Of a DNA stretch of 64,000 bases, positions 46,197 to 57,764 are shown piece by piece. The position numbers and the translations under genes were made by a program. The DNA comes from Tragulus kanchil (taxonomy: Eukaryota; Chordata; Mammalia; Artiodactyla; Tragulidae): positions 41,749,501-41,813,500 of the forward strand of contig JAIOJX010000002.1 of NCBI GenBank assembly GCA_022376925.1, written 5' to 3'. The stretch's first letter is position 1, and each line of letters opens with the position of its first letter. The notes under the pieces are model-generated. The model did not search any database. It worked only from the letters and a program-made list of their open reading frames with translations, and was not told the origin of the DNA.

Positions 46197-46655
46197 ACTT
46201 AGTAAGGTTGGTATTTCTTTAATGGAACTTTCTGTATTTGAAAGTATTTAGGAGATAGTTAATTTTCTTAGTTGCAGGCAACAAAAAGCAAATATAGTTA
46301 GTTTAAGAGGAAGAGTAAAGTTTTTGGAATCATGCTAGTATATTCTGAGAAATCTCAGATAAAGCTGAAGGGTGACCTGGACCCCAGGGAGCTCTGGGAA
46401 TGTCACCAGAGGGGCTCACAGATCTTTCCTTTAGAGATATGACAGTAGCATGTCTTAGCCTCTGCTTCCTTTACTATGTGTCTCTTAGTTCAGGATCTGC
46501 AGAGCGAGGATCTGCTTGACCCAGATCTGCTCATTTGCCTACCTAAGGCCCATAAGAGCAGACACATGGCTGTTCAGACATGGGAGGCACCCCATGACTG
46601 CTTAGAGGTGGAAGCCTGTGCCCTGGTAGAAAGGCAGTTGGTTCTCTTTCCAAAT

Positions 46656-47353
46656 GGCTTTAGCATAGTCAATGAAGCAGAAGTAAATGTTTTTCTGGAA
46701 TTCTTTGCTTTTCCTATGATCCAACGGATGTTGTCAATTTGATCTCTGGTTCCCCTGCCTTTCCTAAATCCAGCGTATACATTTGGAAGTTATTGGTTCA
46801 TGTACTGTTGAAGCCTAGCTTGGAGGATTTTGAGCATTACTTCGCTAGCATGTGAAATGAGTGTGATAGTTTGAACATTCTTTGGCATTGCCCTTCTTTG
46901 GGATTGGAATTAAAACTGACTTTTTCTAGTCCCGTGGCCACTGCTGAGTTTTCCAAATTTGCTGGCATATTGAGTGTAGCACTTTAATAGCGTCATCTTT
47001 TAATATTTGAAATAGCTCAGCTGGTATATCATCACCTCCACTAGCTTTGTTTTTGGTGACTCTTTCTATGGCCCACTTGACTTAACACTCCAGGATGTCT
47101 GACTTTAGGTGAGTGGTCACACCATCGTGGTTTGTCGCTGTTTAGTTGCTCATTCATTTCCGACTCTTCATGACCCCATGAACTGTAGCCCATCTGGTTC
47201 CTCTGCCCATGGGATTCTCCAAGAAAGAATCCTGGAGTGGGTTGCCATTGGTTATCTGGATCATTAAAATCTTTTTGTATCGTTCTTCTATGTATTCTTG
47301 CTGCCTCTTCTTAGTATGTTCTCCATCTGTTAGGTCCATACTGTTTAGTGTAT
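46656..47353 (-). mobile_element. BovB LINE antisense, third partial copy
   Basis: Begins abruptly at GGCTTTAGCATAGTCAATGA because duplication 17 starts inside BovB. Otherwise it matches 45499-46196. Confidence 0.88.
47131..47249 (-). mobile_element. Bov-tA SINE fragment, duplicate
   Basis: Copy of 45974-46092 from duplication 17. Confidence 0.78.
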
Positions 47354-47804
47354 ACTTAGTAAGGTTGGTATTTCTTTAATGGAACTTTCTGTATTTGAAA
47401 GTATTTAGGAGATAGTTAATTTTCTTAGTTGCAGGCAACAAAAAGCAAATATAGTTAGTTTAAGAGGAAGAGTAAAGTTTTTGGAATCATGCTAGTATAT
47501 TCTGAGAAATCTCAGATAAAGCTGAAGGGTGACCTGGACCCCAGGGAGCTCTGGGAATGTCACCAGAGGGGCTCACAGATCTTTCCTTTAGAGATATGAC
47601 AGTAGCATGTCTTAGCCTCTGCTTCCTTTACTATGTGTCTCTTAGTTCAGGATCTGCAGAGCGAGGATCTGCTTGACCCAGATCTGCTCATTTGCCTACC
47701 TAAGGCCCATAAGAGCAGACACATGGCTGTTCAGACATGGGAGGCACCCCATGACTGCTTAGAGGTGGAAGCCTGTGCCCTGGTAGAAAGGCAGTTGGTT
47801 CTCT

Positions 47805-48696
47805 GAAAGGAGGGTCATGAATAAATTATAACAGACATCTCCCACAGTGGTGTTGCTGACCTCTGGACACCAAGCCTTGTGCGTCTGGTGGAGTGAAGGT
47901 GACCTCAGCCATGGACAGGTTAGAATGTTGTCTTCCCTGTGCTGACTGATATTACAGGCACTACTTGGTCACGTCTTTATCTTGTTATTTGTAATTTTTC
48001 ATCATGAACTCAGGAGCTCCTGAAGTTCATTGAATTGGAGGAGAAAAAAAGAAGCATAGTATTAATAATTTTATTGTGTTTTAAACATTACTAAATTATG
48101 ATCATAGCTACATAGTCCCTCTTTGGCTCTATGTGTTTGACCACTGCAGCATTTTTTCTGCTGAAAAAGATCCCAATTTTTTCTTCAGTATTATTTCTGT
48201 AACTGGACTGTAGACCTGATGAAAGTAATTGTATGTGAAGGTTTTCAGGGGCGCCAATTGGTTAGCTTTCCAAAGGGAGGCAGAGGAATCCAGTCTCTCC
48301 GTCTCTCTGTGTCTCTTGTATTTCCCTCTGGCAGCCTCAGCGGGCTCGTCCAGAGGCTTTGCTGAGGTGTGCGGTGCTGCTGTAACAAATACCTTAAAAT
48401 GTGGGCGTGGCTTTGGGAATTGGGTGTAGGGAGAGATGGGAAGAGCTTCAAGATGCACGGATACAAAACCGGACTGCTGTGAAGAGACTGATAAAGGTGA
48501 TTCTGGTGACCCCTGAGAAAGAAATTACATTGTTTTTGATATATTTGGTTAAATAATGTCATTATATTAGTGTCATCAGTTTCTTTTTATTTTTTAATGT
48601 GACTACTAAAAAGTTATAAATTACCTATCTTCTGTTGGGCAGCACTCAGATAGAACTACATGTATGAACGTGGATAAATAACAAAGATGACAATTT
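47805..48696. other. Single-copy intronic DNA
   Basis: A minus-strand frame of about 105 codons near 48130-48560 overlaps other open frames and shows no recognisable family. I call no gene here. Confidence 0.45.
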
Positions 48697-49595
48697 AAAA
48701 AGTAGGTCATTCAGAGCTGTGTTCAGAGGATATCATTTAAAAATTTTATATAAAATTTAAAAGCTTACAAAATAATGCTATATAGTATATGTGTGTGTGG
48801 TAAAAAAGAATTAAAACAGGATGCTGGTGAAATGCTAAATTCAGGAGAGAGTTCCCTCTAGGAAGGAGGAAAACTAGAACATGAAGAGAGATGCAAGAAA
48901 TTTCAGCTGCATCATTAAAACAAAAACTGAAGAAAAACTTGTATTGGGTTAATATTTGATGATTTGGTATTGAATGCAGGTATTTTTTTCTTTCTTATAC
49001 TTTTGCACGTGCTTAAATTATTTCATAGTAAGTAGTTATTATTTCTCATTCTTAAAATATTTTTAGGAGAATTTTTCCATTTAGCTAAGGAATGGCAGAG
49101 CCTGTGACGTAACTTGTGCAACTACGAATCAATAAAATTGTGGAACTATGACTCAGAATCAAGTCTTTTCTTGTTCCAAAACTCATAGCCTTCCTTTCTC
49201 GTTAATCAGATTCTACAGTAAAGATAAAATGTCACCTGGAGCTTCTGAACCTGCAGACTCCTTTGAGCCATCTTTGATTCTCCCCTTCTCCTCCCATCCT
49301 CTGCTCTTATAATTCTGCATGCATGCACATGGCCACACCATGCATGTGTGCACATGCACACCCCATCCTTTGTGAAGGAATGAGGGTTCCTCACTGTGAG
49401 GATGGCCTAGGAGAGCCAGGGTCTGGTGAGCTGTCTTTCTTCCCTGGTTCATGTGAAGAGAGCTCCTCCACATTCATCAGGACTTCAGCCTTGCGGGAGC
49501 GGTTCTAGAGTAAAGTGTGCTGAGTGCTGCTGCCTGCTGTCTTTTCCTGAAGATGTTCGTCATGGCCTTCGCTTCCTCTTAAAAATTAGATGTGC

Positions 49596-49686
49596 AGGAT
49601 GGGGGTGATATACATATGACTAATCTGAGATCATGCATATCTGTAAACAACAAAACTCTGTAAAAGTAAAAAGTAAAATAATAAAA
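49596..49686 (+). mobile_element. Very short 5'-truncated L1 insertion
   Basis: About 90 bases of L1 3' terminus (GGATGGGGGTGATATACATA, AACAACAAAACTCTGTAAAA, A-rich tail) lie between AAAAATTAGATGTGC (49581-49595) and AAAAATTAGACGTGC (49687-49701), a 15-bp target duplication with one change. Duplicate at 50738-50828. Confidence 0.78.
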
Positions 49687-50737
49687 AAAAATTAGACGTG
49701 CCTACATGAATACATGGCTTCCTGTGCTGTCTAAGGCAGTATTTTGTCTTTTTTGATAGGCTGTTGAGGACATTATTTGTGTTGTTTCTCATTGTCATTT
49801 ACATAGAGATCCTCTTAGAGGTCAAGAAAATAATGTCTTAAAAGTAGGTCATTCAGAGCTGTGTTCAGAGGATATCATTTAAAAATTTTATATAAAATTT
49901 AAAAGCTTACAAAATAATGCTATATAGTATATGTGTGTGTGGTAAAAAAGAATTAAAACAGGATGCTGGTGAAATGCTAAATTCAGGAGAGAGTTCCCTC
50001 TAGGAAGGAGGAAAACTAGAACATGAAGAGAGATGCAAGAAATTTCAGCTGCATCATTAAAACAAAAACTGAAGAAAAACTTGTATTGGGTTAATATTTG
50101 ATGATTTGGTATTGAATGCAGGTATTTTTTTCTTTCTTATACTTTTGCACGTGCTTAAATTATTTCATAGTAAGTAGTTATTATTTCTCATTCTTAAAAT
50201 ATTTTTAGGAGAATTTTTCCATTTAGCTAAGGAATGGCAGAGCCTGTGACGTAACTTGTGCAACTACGAATCAATAAAATTGTGGAACTATGACTCAGAA
50301 TCAAGTCTTTTCTTGTTCCAAAACTCATAGCCTTCCTTTCTCGTTAATCAGATTCTACAGTAAAGATAAAATGTCACCTGGAGCTTCTGAACCTGCAGAC
50401 TCCTTTGAGCCATCTTTGATTCTCCCCTTCTCCTCCCATCCTCTGCTCTTATAATTCTGCATGCATGCACATGGCCACACCATGCATGTGTGCACATGCA
50501 CACCCCATCCTTTGTGAAGGAATGAGGGTTCCTCACTGTGAGGATGGCCTAGGAGAGCCAGGGTCTGGTGAGCTGTCTTTCTTCCCTGGTTCATGTGAAG
50601 AGAGCTCCTCCACATTCATCAGGACTTCAGCCTTGCGGGAGCGGTTCTAGAGTAAAGTGTGCTGAGTGCTGCTGCCTGCTGTCTTTTCCTGAAGATGTTC
50701 GTCATGGCCTTCGCTTCCTCTTAAAAATTAGATGTGC

Positions 50738-50828
50738 AGGATGGGGGTGATATACATATGACTAATCTGAGATCATGCATATCTGTAAACAACAAAACTC
50801 TGTAAAAGTAAAAAGTAAAATAATAAAA
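50738..50828 (+). mobile_element. 5'-truncated L1 insertion, duplicate
   Basis: Copy of 49596-49686 from duplication 18. Confidence 0.75.
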
Positions 50829-51039
50829 AAAAATTAGACGTGCCTACATGAATACATGGCTTCCTGTGCTGTCTAAGGCAGTATTTTGTCTTTTTTGATA
50901 GGCTGTTGAGGACATTATTTGTGTTGTTTCTCATTGTCATTTACATAGAGATCCTCTTAGAGGTCAAGAAAAACATCAGAAAATAAATAGAACATTTTAA
51001 AATACAAATTTTAATATATTTATTAAATGCTTTAGGTCT

Positions 51040-51115
51040 TTGATGTTATTATTTCTTCAAATTGAAGATGAGGAAACAGGCATAGGAAAGTTAAATAAAT
51101 TACTAAAGATAATCT
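51040..51115 (+). repeat. MIR-like fragment
   Basis: ATTGAAGATGAGGAAACAGG followed by AGGAAAGTTAAATAAATTAC resembles the MIR core in sense orientation. Confidence 0.45.
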
Positions 51116-51170
51116 ACTCTTGAGGGTTAGGGTGTGCAGACTAGGAAATGATGAAAATTGTAGGACTAAC

Positions 51171-51172
<2 letters not shown>

Positions 51173-51205
<33 letters not shown>
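51173..51205 (+). repeat. (AC)n microsatellite
   Basis: About 16 uninterrupted AC units; single copy in the window. Confidence 0.92.
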
Positions 51206-51206
<1 letters not shown>

Positions 51207-51597
51207 GTGATGACCTCGTTCACTTGTGTCCTCTTTAGTCATTCTACCCACATGCCTACTCCAGTGCCAATGACAGGCAGAGCTGACCATCAATGGAAAG
51301 TGCTCCTCACGAGGGTCCCCGAGGCTATACTGTGAACTGACCTGGTACAGCACCCATTCAACTCAATGCACAGTTTACATTTAGTAAATTAAAAATGTAG
51401 TGTAGCTGTTAAATTAGGAGCAGCTACTGATACCCTGGAAAAATAATTTTGAAGGATAAATTGTTGCTGACATTAGAACAATGAGATTGACTTGTAAACG
51501 TAATGGGAAAATAAAATATCTACCACATTTAAAAGTTTTAGCATGTGTCTGGGCAAGGACAGAAAACATTACAAAAGAATGTTTGATTCTTCCCTCC
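51206..51597. other. Single-copy intronic DNA
   Basis: Nothing recognised between the AC repeat and the CHR-type SINE. Confidence 0.5.
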
Positions 51598-51610
51598 AGG
51601 ATTGGCTGTT

Positions 51611-51924
51611 TATTTATTTTTTCGCTGTGCTGGGTCTTCACTGCTATGTGGGCTTTTTGTCTAGTTGCTGTGAGTGGGGGCTGCTCTTTAGTTGAGGTGC
51701 ACAGGCTTCTCATTGTGATGGCTTTTTCTTGTTGTAGAGCATGGGCTGTAGGGTTTGTGGGCTTCAGTAGTTGCGGCTCCTGGGCTCTAGAGCACAGGCT
51801 CAGTAGTTGAGGCACATGGGCTTAACTGCTCAGAGGTATGTGGAATATTCCTAGATCAGGGATCAAACCTGTGTCTCCTGTATTGGCAGGTAGATTCTTT
51901 ACTACTGAGCTATCAGGGAAGCCA
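51611..51924 (-). mobile_element. CHR-type SINE, antisense
   Basis: A 14-bp target duplication, CAGGATTGGCTGTT, lies at 51597-51610 and 51925-51938. The order TTTTTTCGCTGTGCTGGGTC, CTCTTTAGTTGAGGTGCACA, CTTCAGTAGTTGCGGCTCCT, GATCAGGGATCAAACC, TATCAGGGAAGCC matches antisense CHR. Confidence 0.88.
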
Positions 51925-52634
51925 CAGGATTGGCTGTTGATATGAAGTCCTGCTTTATAATCTGGTGTTCAAAAAAAATTATTATTTTTTGATAGTTCAG
52001 AAATTTGAGTAGAAGAAAGAATAGGAAATGTTAGGAAAAAGACTCAGTGACTCATTCTTAAATAGTTCCTATTGATATTAGCAATTTAAAACTAGTTTCT
52101 GGGAAACATTACATTGGAATTATGTGGGAAAACTCAGTTTTTCATCTTTATCCTTGAAGAGTTCTTTGGTAAATTAAGTCGTTTGCATCTGAAGAGGCAG
52201 TTTTAAAGAAAACTTGGTTTTTAGCAAATAGTAAGTTATTATTATACCACATATTAAAATGAAAAATCAAAGCAATACTTTTTCACAATAGAATTTCGCA
52301 CTGCAATGACTAATGGGCATTCAGGATCATGTTATTAGTTCAGTTTTTGAGACTAACACGTGTGGCATGTTTCTTTTAGTTTATTGAGTGAAGATTGACA
52401 TATTTATACTGTATTTGGTGGATTCTGTGAGATAAAGTCTGGCTTACAATTGGTTTCATCTCTTGTCTTTGGGTGTATGGCTTGCTTACTTTGGATTTTG
52501 TGTTACGAAAGAAGTTTAAGATACAGATACTACATCTGCAAGGTTATTTCAATGAATATAATCATAAGGGAGCAGGCATGTGTAAATAAGGATTTGAATA
52601 AAGAGTTCTCCAAATTTGATTGTTTCTTTTTCAG

Positions 52635-52885
52635 ACAAATCCTGCAGAAATTTTAGAGTATTCATCAGATGGTGAAGAAGATGATGATTTGGAGAGTACC
52701 TTGCTCATCGAGTCAGAATCCTCTCACAAATGCCATGTGGACTTTGGATCAGATGGAAGACATGTTATGGAGAGACAGAAAAACTCAAAGGGAGAATCTA
52801 CAGAGACCATTTTGCAGACACCCCAGAAACAGACAAAACTTCCCAAGACTCCAGAAAATTCAGCAAAGAAGAAGAAGTTTTTAAG
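52635..52885 (+). CDS. SPIDR: SPIDR internal coding exon, copy 1 (partial gene)
   Basis: SPIDR is a nuclear scaffold protein that binds BLM helicase and RAD51 and supports homologous-recombination repair. This 251-nt exon encodes 83 whole codons plus two bases. It starts in phase 0 (Thr-Asn-Pro-Ala-Glu) after a strong pyrimidine tract and TTTTTCAG acceptor. It ends in phase 2 at a weak-looking donor (TTTTTAAG/GTTAAA). The peptide is acidic and serine-rich at first (EILEYSSDGEEDDDLES, then LLIESESSHK) and basic at its end (TPENSAKKKK). From memory of human SPIDR, the segments EILEYSSD, EDDLE, LLI-SES-HK, STETIL-TPQK and TPENSAKKK occur in the same order near residues 180-270. The match rests on recall, not a search. 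No other SPIDR exon is visible, which fits a gene with large introns. The exon is repeated 1123 bases downstream. Confidence 0.9.
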
Positions 52886-53757
52886 GTTAAATTAAATACT
52901 TTTTAAAAAAAGTTTTTCTTAGAAAGCCCAAATACCTAAAATGTTGCTTTAAAACTGCTTATTTACATGGGAAGGAAGAATGGCAGAAAAGAATTATAAT
53001 TCTGATGAGCAGTTATGGAGTCCTTATTTCTGGAAATGATTTCTGGAATTGCTCATCAAAACTGAGCAGTCACTGTTTCAGTCATAACCAGCCTATGTGA
53101 CTGCTTTCCTCAATGGTGATCGGTTGTTTGGGTTATCAAATTTTATTGCACACTGTGTTCCAGGTGCATAGACAATTAAGACAAGTAGGTGACTGTTCCT
53201 GCTTTTGAGTACATTAAATTCTGGGGAAACATTACATTGGAATTATGTGGGAAAACTCAGTTTTTCATCTTTATCCTTGAAGAGTTCTTTGGTAAATTAA
53301 GTCGTTTGCATCTGAAGAGGCAGTTTTAAAGAAAACTTGGTTTTTAGCAAATAGTAAGTTATTATTATACCACATATTAAAATGAAAAATCAAAGCAATA
53401 CTTTTTCACAATAGAATTTCGCACTGCAATGACTAATGGGCATTCAGGATCATGTTATTAGTTCAGTTTTTGAGACTAACACGTGTGGCATGTTTCTTTT
53501 AGTTTATTGAGTGAAGATTGACATATTTATACTGTATTTGGTGGATTCTGTGAGATAAAGTCTGGCTTACAATTGGTTTCATCTCTTGTCTTTGGGTGTA
53601 TGGCTTGCTTACTTTGGATTTTGTGTTACGAAAGAAGTTTAAGATACAGATACTACATCTGCAAGGTTATTTCAATGAATATAATCATAAGGGAGCAGGC
53701 ATGTGTAAATAAGGATTTGAATAAAGAGTTCTCCAAATTTGATTGTTTCTTTTTCAG

Positions 53758-54008
53758 ACAAATCCTGCAGAAATTTTAGAGTATTCATCAGATGGTGAAG
53801 AAGATGATGATTTGGAGAGTACCTTGCTCATCGAGTCAGAATCCTCTCACAAATGCCATGTGGACTTTGGATCAGATGGAAGACATGTTATGGAGAGACA
53901 GAAAAACTCAAAGGGAGAATCTACAGAGACCATTTTGCAGACACCCCAGAAACAGACAAAACTTCCCAAGACTCCAGAAAATTCAGCAAAGAAGAAGAAG
54001 TTTTTAAG
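53758..54008 (+). CDS. SPIDR: SPIDR internal coding exon, copy 2 (duplicate, probably artefactual)
   Basis: This is a copy of the exon at 52635-52885 with the same acceptor, donor and open frame; I see no base difference inside the exon. Because the exon is 251 nt (phase 0 in, phase 2 out), splicing copy 1 to copy 2 shifts the frame: the junction codon becomes Arg and the next codons read Q-I-L-Q-K-F-stop. A genuine allele carrying both copies would have to skip one to make protein. The exon sits inside duplication 19, one of 23 similar duplications in the window, so I read it as a false copy rather than a second exon. Confidence 0.85.
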
Positions 54009-54335
54009 GTTAAATTAAATACTTTTTAAAAAAAGTTTTTCTTAGAAAGCCCAAATACCTAAAATGTTGCTTTAAAACTGCTTATTTACATGGGAAGGAA
54101 GAATGGCAGAAAAGAATTATAATTCTGATGAGCAGTTATGGAGTCCTTATTTCTGGAAATGATTTCTGGAATTGCTCATCAAAACTGAGCAGTCACTGTT
54201 TCAGTCATAACCAGCCTATGTGACTGCTTTCCTCAATGGTGATCGGTTGTTTGGGTTATCAAATTTTATTGCACACTGTGTTCCAGGTGCATAGACAATT
54301 AAGACAAGTAGGTGACTGTTCCTGTTTTTGAGTAC

Positions 54336-55499
54336 CTTATATCTGAAGAGGGAAATAGAAATTCAGAGTATTGAGGCTGCTTTTGTGATTGTGGTTGGCT
54401 AGGGAAGCACTTAGAGATGCAAAGCCTGATGAGAGCAAGGGTTCCCAGGCTTGAAACTGGCTAATGTGTATGTGAAGAACCATAGTGGCCAGGCCCCAGA
54501 GGGCCCAGCAGGATGTGTACAGGGGTTAGGGTGTGCCCTGTGGGGGGACGTGTTCCCACCCTGGGTTGTACATCATCTTTGTGTTTTCATTAGAACAAAA
54601 CAGTGAAAACAAAACCCTGATAAAAGTGAGGAGGAGAACTTGTGGGGAACAGTGCCACATCAGCACACTTGGTGGAGAGTACCAAGGAGAAAGGGGCATA
54701 GTAGAAAGTCAGACAGAAGTGAACAGCATGGCCCGGGATCATGGAGGGCCAGTGCAGCACACGCCAAGAGCCCAGTGGCTTGTCAGATAGTGTTGACAAG
54801 ATGGTGAGGAGCTCGAGGTTTGCAGCACGCGGTGACTTTCTGCTGGAAGCTGCCATTCAAAGCAGAAAGGTGGGGAGCTTAGGGCACATGTTTGGTCAGA
54901 TTCACTTGGGATCCAATGTCTAAAAAGACCCCAGAGAAATGAAAGATATGGATTAGAGAATAATAGGGAAGGCCTGGCAGAGACAGAGGTTAGGATGTCA
55001 AGAGCTAAAAGTTGGAGAGAGAAACCTGTTTTGGATAAATGAGCAGAGGGTAGACTAGAAGGATGTGACTGATCCAAGGGTATAGTCTGGTGAGTCGGTT
55101 GATGCCTATTCACTGTATTTTTTTTTTTAAAAAAGCATAAAATAAGACAGAACGCCTTATGCCCAGAGTGAAGAAGTTATTAGATAAATAGCCTTAAATG
55201 AGAAAACAGGAAAGGGAGCTAACTAAAGGGATTCTGATGTCCTTGTTGAAGTTGATCCTACACAGTCACAGAGTCATGTTCCCAACCGTGCTGGGGGCCT
55301 GCTGCCTGCCGAGCACTGTTTTCATATCCTGGAGGCACTGCAGTGAACAAAGGCAATGACCCTGCCTTGAGAGGAAGGCTGAGGAGGAGCCGAGAAGTCA
55401 AGTTGGTGTCATGTCTAAAGGAAATAAACTTCATGGAGAAAAGCAGAAAAAGAGGGGTAGATGCCCAGGAGGTGAAGGAGGACCTTTCAGTTTTTTAAA
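54336..55499. other. Single-copy intronic DNA
   Basis: No repeat family recognised. Open frames on the minus strand near 54590-55113 overlap each other and look fortuitous. Confidence 0.45.
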
Positions 55500-55838
55500 A
55501 AAAATGTATTTATTTTTGGCTCTGCTAGCTCTCCATTGTTGCACAGGCTTTCCTCTAGTGGTAGCGAGTAGGGGCTACTCTTTGTAGCACTCCTCGGGCT
55601 TTTCGTTTTGGTGGCTTCCCTTATGGCAAAGCGCAGGTTCTAGGGCACTCAGACTTTAGTAGCTGACAGCACACAGGCTCTAGTTGCAGCTCACAGGCTC
55701 TAGAACATAGGCTCATTAGTTGTGGCACACAGACTTAATTGTTCCATGGCATGTGGAGTCTTCCTGGACCACAGATTGAACCCATGTCCCCTGCATTGGC
55801 AGGCGGTTTCTTATCCATGGAGCTATGAGAGAAGTCCT
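55500..55838 (-). mobile_element. CHR-type SINE, antisense, diverged
   Basis: TTATTTTTGGCTCTGCTAGC, GCGAGTAGGGGCTACTCTTT, GTGGCATGTGGAGTCTTCCT, ATTGAACCCATGTCCCCTGC and GCAGGCGGTTTCTT give the antisense CHR order. Most of it is duplicated at 56658-56940. Confidence 0.85.
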
Positions 55839-57764
55839 GTTTTGTTTTATTATTATTTTTTGATTCATGGCACCATTTGAGGTAAAACGAATAAAAGTTA
55901 ATGCAACATTGCTTTGATATTTGACTTATGCTGTCAATAATAAGGCCGTACTACCTTATGGTAATATGATCAGTCTATAATCATTTTTTTTCACAATGTC
56001 TATTATACTTGACAGAAAGCAAAACTTAGAAATATTGTATAGTATATTTATTTAAATTATTTTCTCTTTACCTGGTTTCTTTGCCTAGTAGAGCTATTAA
56101 AAGTATTGTAATTGATTTTCCTGTAAATTAGTTAGAATGTTTTTGTATCTTTATTCTTTTCACTTCATATTTTGTAGAAATGTTAAGCCTTGTTTAATTG
56201 ATGCCAGTAATCTTTTCAGATACAGTACTAATCTGTTTATATAGAAGATAATTAGACTGTCTTAATTTGCTTAGTGAATTCTTTTTTTTTTTTTAACTCC
56301 ATTGGTGTTTGGATTTTAATCTGTGACTAACTTAACTGAGTATAATGAAAAGAGTTAATTTGGAGGTTCTGTTCCTGATAATGACTTAGAAAGCTCCTGA
56401 ACTCACTTTTTTCTGTAGATGTATGGAATCTATAGCTGTACACAAGGCAGTTCCCTCTAGAGAAAATCCAGAAATCCAGTGACTGCCCCGCTGCCATGGG
56501 CAGGAAAGGCTGAGGCATGAGACTGTCATCATAGACTCCACTCTGGCTCAGTGGCACACAATCAGTAGGGAGCTTGTAACTCCAGCTCCTCTGTGAGGAG
56601 CAGAACACTTGGATCCAGCTTCAAGCACCCCAACTTTTAAAACTTTCACTGGAGGGACTAGTGGTAGCAGTAGGGCTACTCTTTGTAGCACTCCTCGGGC
56701 TTTTCGTTTTGGTGGCTTCCCTTATGGCAAAGCGCAGGTTCTAGGGCACTCAGACTTTAGTAGCTGACAGCACACAGGCTCTAGTTGCAGCTCACAGGCT
56801 CTAGAACATAGGCTCATTAGTTGTGGCACACAGACTTAATTGTTCCATGGCATGTGGAGTCTTCCTGGACCACAGATTGAACCCATGTCCCCTGCATTGG
56901 CAGGCGGTTTCTTATCCATGGAGCTATGAGAGAAGTCCTGTTTTGTTTTATTATTATTTTTTGATTCATGGCACCATTTGAGGTAAAACGAATAAAAGTT
57001 AATGCAACATTGCTTTGATATTTGACTTATGCTGTCAATAATAAGGCCGTACTACCTTATGGTAATATGATCAGTCTATAATCATTTTTTTTCACAATGT
57101 CTATTATACTTGACAGAAAGCAAAACTTAGAAATATTGTATAGTATATTTATTTAAATTATTTTCTCTTTACCTGGTTTCTTTGCCTAGTAGAGCTATTA
57201 AAAGTATTGTAATTGATTTTCCTGTAAATTAGTTAGAATGTTTTTGTATCTTTATTCTTTTTCACTTCATATTTTGTAGAAATGTTAAGCCTTGTTTAAT
57301 TGATGCCAGTAATCTTTTCAGATACAGTACTAATCTGTTTATATAGAAGATAATTAGACTGTCTTAATTTGCTTAGTGAATTCTTTTTTTTTTTTTAACT
57401 CCATTGGTGTTTGGATTTTAATCTGTGACTAACTTAACTGAGTATAATGAAAAGAGTTAATTTGGAGGTTCTGTTCCTGATAATGACTTAGAAAGCTCCT
57501 GAACTCACTTTTTTCTGTAGATGTATGGAATCTATAGCTGTACACAAGGCAGTTCCCTCTAGAGAAAAATCCAGAAATCCAGTGACTGCCCCGCTGCCAT
57601 GGGCAGGAAAGGCTGAGGCATGAGACTGTCATCATAGACTCCACTCTGGCTCAGTGGCACACAATCAGTAGGGAGCTTGTAACTCCAGCTCCTCTGTGAG
57701 GAGCAGAAAACTTGGATCCAGCTTCAAGCACCCCAACTTTTAAAACTTTCACTGGAGGGACTAG
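55555..57764. repeat. Tandem duplication 20 (period 1102-1103)
   Basis: Copies are 55555-56661 and 56658-57764, sharing CTAG at the join. Confidence 0.95.
56658..56940 (-). mobile_element. CHR-type SINE, duplicate lacking its tail end
   Basis: Starts inside the element at GTGGTAGCAGTAGGGCTACT with two small deletions next to the join of duplication 20. Confidence 0.82.

Larger units (their letters stand above)
45499..47804. repeat. Tandem duplication 17 (period 1157), overlapping duplication 16
   Basis: Copies are 45499-46647 and 46656-47804 with 8 bases of filler. GGCTTTAGCATAGTCAATGA is therefore found at 44421, 45499 and 46656. Confidence 0.95.
48697..50972. repeat. Tandem duplication 18 (period 1142)
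   Basis: Copies are 48697-49830 and 49840-50972, with almost no differences and 9 bases of filler. Confidence 0.95.
1..52634 (+). other. Intron upstream of the SPIDR exon
   Basis: The orientation follows from the sense-strand SPIDR exon that closes this stretch. I see no convincing SPIDR exon here, no CpG island and no promoter-like region. The sequence is AT-rich intron filled with SINE, LINE and MIR remnants and interrupted by 18 tandem duplications, each listed separately. Once second copies are removed the stretch is about 32 kb. Three short open segments with splice-like borders (near 7000, 14673 and 29368) are discussed as findings; I do not call them exons. Confidence 0.75.
52099..54335. 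repeat. Tandem duplication 19 (period 1122-1123), contains the SPIDR exon
   Basis: Copies are 52099-53212 and 53221-54335. Each carries about 535 bases of upstream intron, the whole exon and about 330 bases of downstream intron. Differences are confined to the ends (a C/T change and filler at 53213-53220). Confidence 0.95.
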
